In this document: in pieces, positions 1 to 5,824 of the stretch
Position numbering within the stretch: the stretch's first letter is position 1
Layout: every line of letters begins with the position of its first letter
Source of the DNA: JBCBEX01 sp039177895
Lineage (GTDB): Bacteria > Bacteroidota > Rhodothermia > Rhodothermales > Rubricoccaceae
Direction of reading: 5' to 3'
NCBI GenBank assembly: GCA_039177895.1
Contig: JBCDFO010000165.1
Coordinates: forward strand, 1-9,663
DNA length: 9,663 bases
Notes under the pieces: generated by a model
What the model saw: the letters and a program-made list of their open reading frames with translations, nothing else
What the model was told of the DNA's origin: nothing
The model's database searches: none
Position numbers and translations under genes: made by a program

Positions 1-507
1 ATGGACCTCAGCTTGCCGGACGTTCACGGCCTGGAACTGGTCAAGCGGATCCGGGCGCTGCAGCCCGAGGTGGTCATCCTCGTCGTGTCCATCCACGACG
101 AGCGCCGGTACGCGCAGCGGGTGCTCCGCGCTGGCGCGCAGGGCTACGTGATGAAGGAGGAGGCCCCAACCGTTATCCTGGAAGCCATCCGCACGGTGCT
201 GAGCGGGCGGACCTACTACAGCGAGTCGCTGCGGCAGCACCTGCTGGAGCAGACGCTGAACCCGGCGCTGGAGGTGCCGCTCATGTCCCGGCTCACGGAC
301 CGCGAGCTCGAAGCCTTCGAACTGCTGGGGATGGGGCTGGCGACGCGCGAGGTGGCCGAGCGCATGCAGGTGAGCGCCAAGACAGTGGACTCGTACCGCG
401 AGAGCATCAAGACGAAGCTCGGCCTGAAGCACGCCAACGAACTCGTGCAGCGCGCGGCGCTCTACCGCCAGCAACTCACGCGCTCGAACCTGGGCGCTCA
501 GGGATAG
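1..507 (+). CDS. NarL/FixJ-family response regulator, 5' end outside the window
   Basis: This is the output half of a two-component system: a receiver domain followed by a LuxR-type DNA-binding domain, acting in the cytoplasm as a transcription regulator. The window opens inside the receiver. The motif at residues 2-7 (DLSLPD) is the region after beta-strand 3, and Asp2 corresponds to the phospho-acceptor that normally sits near residue 54, so about 50 N-terminal codons are missing and the ATG at base 1 is very probably not the start. Ser30 (in VVSIHD) and Lys52 (in GYVMKEE) fit the conserved Ser/Thr and Lys of the switch. Residues 98-157 form the helix-turn-helix, with LTDREL and the recognition segment around VSAKTVDSY. 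The stop is TAG at 505-507. No cognate kinase is visible, and it may lie to the left. The targets cannot be told from the sequence. Confidence 0.93.
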   Translation: MDLSLPDVHGLELVKRIRALQPEVVILVVSIHDERRYAQRVLRAGAQGYVMKEEAPTVILEAIRTVLSGRTYYSESLRQHLLEQTLNPALEVPLMSRLTDRELEAFELLGMGLATREVAERMQVSAKTVDSYRESIKTKLGLKHANELVQRAALYRQQLTRSNLGAQG

Positions 508-565
508 GCCGGGTTCACAGTAACGTAACGTCGAAAACGGCAGAGGCGACGGTGGCTGTGACGTG

Positions 566-590
566 GTGGTGGTAGACTTCCTACCTCCAC
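566..590 (+). other. Intergenic stem-loop after the response regulator
   Basis: Bases 566-575 (GTGGTGGTAG) and 581-590 (CTACCTCCAC) pair over nine of ten positions with one T:T mismatch around a five-base loop (ACTTC). It lies in the 99-base gap between the response regulator stop and the GTG of the membrane protein. No T-run follows, so it is not a classical intrinsic terminator. It could act as a terminator, an RNA stabiliser, or have no role. Nothing else is recognisable in this gap. Confidence 0.3.
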
Positions 591-606
591 GGATCCGTAG
601 CTGCTC

Positions 607-1662
607 GTGCCGTCCTCGCCTTCGTCCCAAGATCCTGCGCATCCCACTTGGTTGTGGAGGCAGGCGCTTTTTCCACTGGCGGTGAGCGTCGGGACGATGG
701 GCGCGGTGCTGGGGTTCACCTACGAGCCTGGGATGGCGCAGCAGGCCCTGGAGGCGCTGCATTGGCCGTGGCTCCTCGTCGCGTTGGGAGCCGCGCTCGG
801 CCGGCTTGCCTTCGGTGGAGCCTGGGTGCGGCTGCTCTCCGACCAGCGGCTCTCGTGGTGGGCGGGGACGCGCGCCTACCTCGCCCGCGAGCTCTTCTCC
901 GCAATCACGCCCTCAGCCGTAGGGGGTGCTCCGCTTGCCAGCGCAGCCGTGGGCAAGGCGACGATGCTGAGCACGGGCGAGGCGGCGTCGGTGCTGGTCT
1001 TCGTTATGGTGATGGACCACGTGTGGTACATCACGCTCGCGGTCGCGGTGCTGCTGGCAGCAGGGACGTTCGACCTGCTCCCTGCCATTGGTGGCCTGGG
1101 CTACTCGGCGCTCGTGGCCTACAGCGTCGGGCTCGCGGCGTGGACGGCACTGCTCGCCTACGCGACGGTCGTGCGGACGCGCTGGCTCGGGCGCGCCATC
1201 GGCGTGGTGACGCGGCTGCCGGGGCTGCGCCGCTTCCACGACCGCCTCCAGCACGTCATGGAGCGCCTCGAAGAGCAGGCCGCGCGCTTCCGAGGTCGCT
1301 CGGTGCGGTTCTACGCGGCGAGCTTCGGCTATGCCGCGGCCACGAGCCTATGTCGCTACGTGCTGATCGCAGCGGTGCTGTGGAGCTTCGTCCCGGCGGT
1401 GCCCGCGCTCATCGCGCTCGCACGGGGCGGGCTGCTGTGGCTCGTCGCCCTCGCGATGCCGACACCGGGTGGCGCAGGCGGCGTCGAGGGGCTGTTTCTG
1501 CTTCTGTTCGCCGCGTACATCCCGACCGCCCTCCGCGCGCCGATCCTGCTCGTCTGGCGCCTCTTCGACTACGCGCTCGTCCTCGCCCTCGGCGCGGCCA
1601 GCACCGCAGCCACGGTCCAACGCCTGGTCCGCGGTCGCTCGGTCGAGACAGAGAGACGGTGA
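607..1662 (+). CDS. Flippase-like integral membrane protein (LPG synthase TM / UPF0104 family)
   Basis: This is a 351-residue polytopic inner-membrane protein resembling the transmembrane region of lysylphosphatidylglycerol synthase (AglD2/MprF-type flippase domain), without the soluble aminoacyl-transferase domain. Hydrophobic segments lie at about residues 20-38, 53-72, 127-152, 162-187, 234-263, 266-284, 292-305 and 311-334. Two loop motifs typical of the family are present: TPSAVGGAP at 101-109 and PTPGGAGGVEG at 285-295. Residues 205-232 form a charged loop. The GTG start is the first possible start after an in-frame TAG at 598-600. The next in-frame ATG (697) would cut into the first membrane helix, so GTG is preferred. 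Family members are thought to move lipids or lipid-linked sugars, but the substrate is unknown. It converges on the nonulosonate cassette and is not in its operon, so a shared role is only a guess. Confidence 0.88.
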   Translation: MPSSPSSQDPAHPTWLWRQALFPLAVSVGTMGAVLGFTYEPGMAQQALEALHWPWLLVALGAALGRLAFGGAWVRLLSDQRLSWWAGTRAYLARELFSAITPSAVGGAPLASAAVGKATMLSTGEAASVLVFVMVMDHVWYITLAVAVLLAAGTFDLLPAIGGLGYSALVAYSVGLAAWTALLAYATVVRTRWLGRAIGVVTRLPGLRRFHDRLQHVMERLEEQAARFRGRSVRFYAASFGYAAATSLCRYVLIAAVLWSFVPAVPALIALARGGLLWLVALAMPTPGGAGGVEGLFLLLFAAYIPTALRAPILLVWRLFDYALVLALGAASTAATVQRLVRGRSVETERR

Positions 1663-1702
1663 GCGGAATGGTCTTGTCCCTTCAGACGAAGCGCGGCACC
1701 TT

Positions 1703-1747
1703 CCAATCACCAATCACCAATCACCAATCACCAATCACCAATCACCA
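1703..1747. repeat. Heptanucleotide tandem repeat, (CCAATCA)x6 plus CCA
   Basis: Six perfect copies of CCAATCA run from 1703 to 1744, followed by a partial copy (CCA) to 1747. On the minus strand it reads as repeats of TGATTGG. It lies in the 89-base gap between two convergent genes, 41 bases after the flippase-like stop and 5 bases beyond the synthase stop. It is strikingly low in GC compared with its surroundings. It resembles the short tandemly repeated repetitive (STRR) heptamers known from cyanobacteria. Unit identity is perfect, which suggests recent slippage. It is too short and has no spacers, so it is not a CRISPR. It contains no coding signal. Confidence 0.95.
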
Positions 1748-1751
1748 GGCC

Positions 1752-3257
1752 CTACCAGTTCTCGATCACCGTCTTGCGCTGCATCGGGTCGAGCGACGCG
1801 ATGGCCTCGTCCTCGTAGAACGAGTCGCCCTTGACGTGCGTGGTCGAGATCTCCTCGAAGATGACGCCGGTCTTGGTGGTGAACGCGTGGAAGCGCCCGC
1901 GGTGGATGAGCCGCATGTCGCCGGGGTGCATCTCGATCTGCTCGCCGTCGAGCTTGAGCGTCATCCCGCCGTGGAGCACTTGGAACGTCTCCTCTTTCTG
2001 GCGATGCTGGTGCGAAGGGTGGTACTGGCCCGCGAGTAGGATGATGAGCTTCTTGCAGTACTCGCGGTTGAACAGGTTGACGATCACCGCGCCGTAGCGG
2101 CGGAATTTGTCCATCCCGTAGTGGTGCGAGAGCTCGATCGAGTAGTCCGTGCCGATGGCGATGCCCGCCTCACGCAAGAGCCCCTTTGCCTCGTGGACGA
2201 CGCTGCGCATGTGCGCGACGGTGTCGTACGGGCGGCTGTCGAGCAGCGGCGCCTCAGGCTCGACGTCGTGCCCGGCGACGTGGCCGCTGCGCCACTCGGA
2301 GGTGGTCATCTCGCCCTCCTGCGCAGGGAATGCGAAAAACACGTCGTCCGCGGTGAGCTTCTCGCCCTCCGAGATTGGGCGCGTGGCGAAGACCGACCGG
2401 CGGAGCGCCCGCAGCGCGGCGAGTTCCTCTTCTGTCACCGGCTTGTCGCCTTCCTCCGGCCCGAGTAGCACGATCGTGTCGAGGACGGCCTCGACCCAGC
2501 GGCGGGTCTGGTCGGGGTCCATCGAATACGTGTTGAGCGTGATCTCGTCGGTGGGGACGCCGACGTGGCGTTCGAGCAGCTTTGCGCCCATCGCGGCGGC
2601 GGCGCGGCCCGGCGCGAGGTTGTCCGGTGCCTCGTGGCCGCTGTAGCCGATCCGCACGTGCGGGTAGCGGCGCATCATCCGGCGCATGAAGTTGAGGTTC
2701 TGCCGCTCGTTGGGCGTCGGATAGAGGCTGACGCAGTGCATCATCGCGAGGTCCGCCACGTCGCGGTGCTCGAAGAACGTCACCACGCGGTCGACGTCCG
2801 CGACGCCTAGGCCGCCCGTAGAGACGATGACGGGCTTGCCCGCCTTAGCGACCCGCTCCAAGAGCGGCCAGTCGGTGGCGCTGCAGCTCGCCACTTTCAG
2901 CACGTCCACGCCGTGGTCGAGGCACTTGTCCACCGAGGGCTCATCGAACGGCGTCACGACGGCCTGCAAGCCCGCGTCTTTGATCGCGGCGACGAGGCCC
3001 TGGAAGTCGGCCCACGAGAGCCGCGTGTCGGCGAAGCGCTTCACGTGGCGCACGTCCATCCGGCCCCGAAAGTCGGGGCGGATGAACGTGTCGAGGTCGC
3101 GGTACTGCAGCTTGACGGCGGTCGGGATGCCGAACTCGCGCGCGATCTTGGCCATCGCAGCGATGATCGCGCGGCCGTGCGCGGGGTCGCCCTGGTGGTT
3201 GTTCGCCATCTCGAAGATGAACTGCGGGAGGGCGGGCGTGGCGTGGGTGGCTTGCAT
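1752..3257 (-). CDS. neuB: NeuB-type nonulosonic acid synthase fused to SAF and cupin domains
   Basis: This 501-residue cytoplasmic enzyme is predicted to condense phosphoenolpyruvate with a mannosamine- or mannose-type sugar to make a nine-carbon sialic-type acid. Residues 10-265 form the TIM-barrel synthase, with FEMANNHQGD (15-24), VKLQ (48-51), TPFD (102-105), KVAS (121-124), VIVSTGG (143-149), HCVSLYPTP (174-182), GYSGHE (204-209) and LERHV (228-232), close to the usual NeuB signatures. Residues about 285-345 are an SAF (antifreeze-like) domain, where ordinary NeuB proteins of about 340-350 residues end. Here some 155 residues follow: a linker and a cupin at about 395-485, with HxHxxxxE at 416-423. 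The ATG is 45 bases below the neuA stop, so the genes are probably cotranscribed. The exact product (Neu5Ac, KDN, legionaminic or other acid) cannot be read from the sequence. The barrel and SAF calls are firm; the role of the cupin is unknown. Confidence 0.92.
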   Translation of the reverse strand: MQATHATPALPQFIFEMANNHQGDPAHGRAIIAAMAKIAREFGIPTAVKLQYRDLDTFIRPDFRGRMDVRHVKRFADTRLSWADFQGLVAAIKDAGLQAVVTPFDEPSVDKCLDHGVDVLKVASCSATDWPLLERVAKAGKPVIVSTGGLGVADVDRVVTFFEHRDVADLAMMHCVSLYPTPNERQNLNFMRRMMRRYPHVRIGYSGHEAPDNLAPGRAAAAMGAKLLERHVGVPTDEITLNTYSMDPDQTRRWVEAVLDTIVLLGPEEGDKPVTEEELAALRALRRSVFATRPISEGEKLTADDVFFAFPAQEGEMTTSEWRSGHVAGHDVEPEAPLLDSRPYDTVAHMRSVVHEAKGLLREAGIAIGTDYSIELSHHYGMDKFRRYGAVIVNLFNREYCKKLIILLAGQYHPSHQHRQKEETFQVLHGGMTLKLDGEQIEMHPGDMRLIHRGRFHAFTTKTGVIFEEISTTHVKGDSFYEDEAIASLDPMQRKTVIENW

Positions 3258-3302
3258 GACGAAACGGGGACGAGAAGTGGAAGCGAGAGAGCGGGGAGGA
3301 CG

Positions 3303-4346
3303 TCAGCCTATGAGAGCGCGGAGGTCGTCCATCGCGATCAGTCGGTCGTCGATGTAGTAGTCGGCGTTGGGCTTGCCGAAGTGGAGTTCGTGGTAGCGGA
3401 CGCCCCAGCGGGCGAGCTGCGCCTCGGTGACGGGCCGCCAGTCGATGCCAGTGACGTAGCCGCGCGCGGTGAGCAGCACGATGCGATTGCCTACGTCGTA
3501 GAGCCGGTTGACGACCGCGATGGTGTCCGTGAGCGGCTCGGCCTGGGCGTAGTCGTTGCCCGGCGTCAGCGAGGCGATCACGCCGTCGATGTCGAAGACG
3601 AACTGCTTGCCCGTCGGGACCTCAGCGGTGCGCTGGACGGCGCGGACCGCTCGCGCGAGTTCGTCCGGCGTGTCGATGTCGTGGACCTCGCGCATCACAT
3701 ACGACCCGATCACGTGGCCGGTCATCGAGCCGAGGTCGCGGATCGTGCGCGTCCGCGTCACGTCGATGGCGGCGTTCTGGAGGTAGACCGTCGGGAGCAC
3801 CTGGCGGGGGAGGTTGTAGGCATCTGGGGCGGCCCCATCGCCGCTGGAGGCCAGTGTGGCGAACGGCGTCAGCGTGCCGTCGTCGCCGCGCGTCCACATC
3901 TTGTAAGGCGTGTGCGGCGCTTCCACGACCGAGCGGACGCTGTCCCACGTCGGGTTCGCCACGAGCAGGTCGATGGCCGCGTCGATGTCGGCGGGCTGCC
4001 GGACGGGGTGCGTGGGGCGGAGGTGCACGATCAGGTCGGGGACTGCACCCTCATGCTCCTCAAACCAGGCCAGCGCGTGCCGAAACACGTCGAGGTCAGT
4101 GGCGAGGTCGGTCGCGAGCGCAGCCGTGCGGAGGAAGGGCGTCTCCGCACCGAAGCGGCGGCCGATGGCGGCGTAGTCCTCCGAGTCGGTCGAGAGCAGC
4201 ACGCGCGAGACGCGCTCGGCGGCCAGCGCCTGCTCGATGGAATAGGCCAGGAGCGGCTTGCCACCGACGCTCTGGATGTTCTTGTGCGGCACCGACTTCG
4301 ACCCGGCGCGGGCTGGGATGAGGGCGAGCGCAGTCATTTCTGACAT
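3303..4346 (-). CDS. neuA: CMP-nonulosonate cytidylyltransferase (NeuA-type) fused to HAD phosphatase
   Basis: This 347-residue protein has two domains. Residues 5-240 are a NeuA-like nucleotidyltransferase that would activate a nonulosonic acid with CTP. Visible motifs are IPARAGSKSVPHKN (10-23, CTP-binding loop), STDSEDYA (52-59), LRPTHPVR (109-116), NAAIDV (191-196) and DIDTPDEL (223-230). Residues 247-347 are a small capless HAD domain with all catalytic motifs: DIDG (Asp252, Asp254), LLTARG (Thr293), GKP (Lys325) and YIDDR (Asp333, Asp334). A nonulosonate-9-phosphate phosphatase is a natural guess. The reading frame stays open upstream to 4772, but that part antisenses the next gene and has the arginine-rich composition of a shadow. 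The NeuA fold begins right after the ATG at 4344-4346, with a second ATG three codons later (4337) as an alternative. It lies 35 bases from the glycosyltransferase stop, in the same operon. Confidence 0.92.
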   Translation of the reverse strand: MSEMTALALIPARAGSKSVPHKNIQSVGGKPLLAYSIEQALAAERVSRVLLSTDSEDYAAIGRRFGAETPFLRTAALATDLATDLDVFRHALAWFEEHEGAVPDLIVHLRPTHPVRQPADIDAAIDLLVANPTWDSVRSVVEAPHTPYKMWTRGDDGTLTPFATLASSGDGAAPDAYNLPRQVLPTVYLQNAAIDVTRTRTIRDLGSMTGHVIGSYVMREVHDIDTPDELARAVRAVQRTAEVPTGKQFVFDIDGVIASLTPGNDYAQAEPLTDTIAVVNRLYDVGNRIVLLTARGYVTGIDWRPVTEAQLARWGVRYHELHFGKPNADYYIDDRLIAMDDLRALIG

Positions 4347-4381
4347 GGAAAAGGGGGACGTTCGGGGCGTAGGAGCGTGCG

Positions 4382-5647
4382 CTAGGTCAGGACGGGAGCA
4401 CAGTCGAGAACCTGGCGGCAGACGTCGGCGATGCGGTCGGCGGAGGTCCCGTCGTTTTGCACCGGGCGCAGCTGCCGCAGCGTCTCCGCATCGAGGTCGC
4501 TGACGATCTCTTTCTCCAGCGCGGCCGCCACGAGTACGACCGACGAGTAGCGCGTCACGAGCACGTCGCAGTTGGCGATCATGTGGTCCGTGTTGCCCTC
4601 GGTGAACACCAGCGCTTCGGGGGCCAACGCCTCGATCTCGCGGACGGCGCGGGCGTGGTCTTCGTTGGGATGAAGCTTGAACAGCAGCCGCTTGCCGCGC
4701 GCCTCGGCTTCCTGCTTCGCGCGCAGGATGAACGCATCGCGGTCTTCGTGCTTGAACGTCTCCCGTAGGCAACTCGTCGCCGCGAGGACGTAGCCGTGGT
4801 GCGGGAAGTCGTTGTCGAGGTAGGCCGCGCAGTCGTCGAAGTTGGGCATCCCGGTCACGACGAGCCGCTCGGGGTCGCAGCCCTTCGCGACGAACTTGTC
4901 CTTCCAGCCGTCGCCCGCTACGCAGAACGCGTCGTAGGCGTGCGAGAGGCCAGCCATCGACGTGTTGGCGAGGTAGCGCGGTAGCCCGAGCGTCCGCGTC
5001 ATGCGGTAGAGCCAGCCCTCTGGGTCAGTCATGCCTTCCTGCACGAGCACGAACCGGGTCTTGCGCACGTTGTCGGGCACGACGAGGTCGGTACCCATCA
5101 CGACGAGGTCGTACGTGCGCGCTTCGCCGCGTTCGTCGACGGGGAGCCCATGCTCGCAGAAGTAGCGCTGCGTCGCTGCTTTGGCCTGGCCGCCGAGGAT
5201 GGTTGTATCGAGGTGGCCGTGCTCGGCGAGCCAGCGGACGTAGCCATCGGCGTAGAACGACGAGAAGGCGCAGACGGCATCGTCGCCAAGGGCCTCGGCG
5301 ATGCGATGCATCATCTTCGTCTGGTTCAACGAGCCGCCGACGAGCAGGACGCGCGGACGGGCATCGTCGCCACCGAGCCGCCACGCCGGAAGTTTTCCAG
5401 TCAGTTGCCCGTCGCCCTGCGCGGTCGTCCACGCGGGCGCACCAGGGACCTCGAAGCCGACGAAGCCAGGCGGGGTGCTGCGAAACTGGTGGAGTGCCCG
5501 GCGCAGTAGGACGAGCGCCCACAGTGGCGGCTGCTCCGTGGCGGCCGCTTCGACCCACGAGGGTGGCTTGCGCAGTACCGATGCCACGCGGTGCGGGCCT
5601 AGTTCGTCAACGAGGGCGCGAAACTCGTGCGGGTCGCAGAGCAGCAT
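4382..5647 (-). CDS. GT-B-fold glycosyltransferase-like protein of the nonulosonate cassette
   Basis: This 421-residue protein is predicted to be cytoplasmic, with no signal peptide or clear membrane helix. I do not recognise a precise family. The second half (about 260-415) looks like the nucleotide-binding half of GT-B enzymes such as CDP-glycerol glycerophosphotransferases and UDP-GlcNAc 2-epimerases: VVTGMPNFDD (263-272), KLHPNEDHA (324-332), MIANCDVLVTRYSSV (356-370) and a following AAALEKE. The first half includes LLVGGSLNQTKMMH (101-114) and LVQEGMTDPEGW (201-212). First gene of the cassette, upstream of neuA, it is a good candidate for the enzyme that transfers the CMP-activated acid, but this is inference from position. 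The frame is open to 5716, but the added 23 residues look non-coding, so the ATG at 5645-5647 is preferred. A non-enzymatic or epimerase-like role is possible. Confidence 0.8.
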   Translation of the reverse strand: MLLCDPHEFRALVDELGPHRVASVLRKPPSWVEAAATEQPPLWALVLLRRALHQFRSTPPGFVGFEVPGAPAWTTAQGDGQLTGKLPAWRLGGDDARPRVLLVGGSLNQTKMMHRIAEALGDDAVCAFSSFYADGYVRWLAEHGHLDTTILGGQAKAATQRYFCEHGLPVDERGEARTYDLVVMGTDLVVPDNVRKTRFVLVQEGMTDPEGWLYRMTRTLGLPRYLANTSMAGLSHAYDAFCVAGDGWKDKFVAKGCDPERLVVTGMPNFDDCAAYLDNDFPHHGYVLAATSCLRETFKHEDRDAFILRAKQEAEARGKRLLFKLHPNEDHARAVREIEALAPEALVFTEGNTDHMIANCDVLVTRYSSVVLVAAALEKEIVSDLDAETLRQLRPVQNDGTSADRIADVCRQVLDCAPVLT

Positions 5648-5723
5648 GAGGCGGGGTGGCGGCAGGGACGAGGCTCCGTAACCCGAAAAGGCTACAAATC
5701 GCGACCCAGGCCGCAAGCAACCG

Positions 5724-5753
5724 CAATGTTATCCCGCGTTATCGTTTCATAAA
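5724..5753 (-). promoter_or_regulatory. Possible promoter of the nonulosonate cassette
   Basis: In the 177-base gap between phoD and the glycosyltransferase gene there is a patch that is about half A+T in an otherwise very GC-rich region. Read on the minus strand it holds TTTA, an 18-base spacer, and TAACATTG. That is one mismatch each from the Bacteroidota-type elements TTTG and TAnnTTTG, with a slightly short spacer. Transcription would begin roughly 70 bases before the ATG at 5647. The rest of the gap shows no gene or clear terminator. Confidence 0.25.
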
Positions 5754-5824
5754 GGCCGTCGGTGCTCGACTATCCACAGCTGGAAACCCGGACCCGACGC
5801 TGCATACTGTAGCACTAGTCTGGC

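Noticed and set aside
1..3. ATG at the first base as the start of the response regulator
   Set aside because: It would remove the first half of the receiver domain; the phospho-acceptor Asp would be residue 2.
1703..1747. CRISPR array
   Set aside because: The units are contiguous 7-base repeats with no spacers, and no cas genes are nearby.
648..2039. Long plus-strand open frame through the flippase gene and the heptamer array
   Set aside because: It overlaps a recognisable membrane protein in another frame, is Arg-rich, and runs on into DNA antisense to neuB; no domain recognised.
2913..4343. Long plus-strand open frame opposite neuB and neuA
   Set aside because: It is antisense to two clear enzyme genes and has the Arg/Val/Asp-rich composition expected of a GC-driven shadow frame.
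4347..4772. N-terminal extension of the NeuA-HAD frame
   Set aside because: The stretch is arginine- and alanine-rich, overlaps the glycosyltransferase gene in another frame on the same strand, and the NeuA fold begins right at the ATG at 4346.
5648..5716. Upstream ATG of the glycosyltransferase frame
   Set aside because: The 23 added residues show no domain character and would come close to or overlap the likely transcription start; ATG at 5647 fits better.
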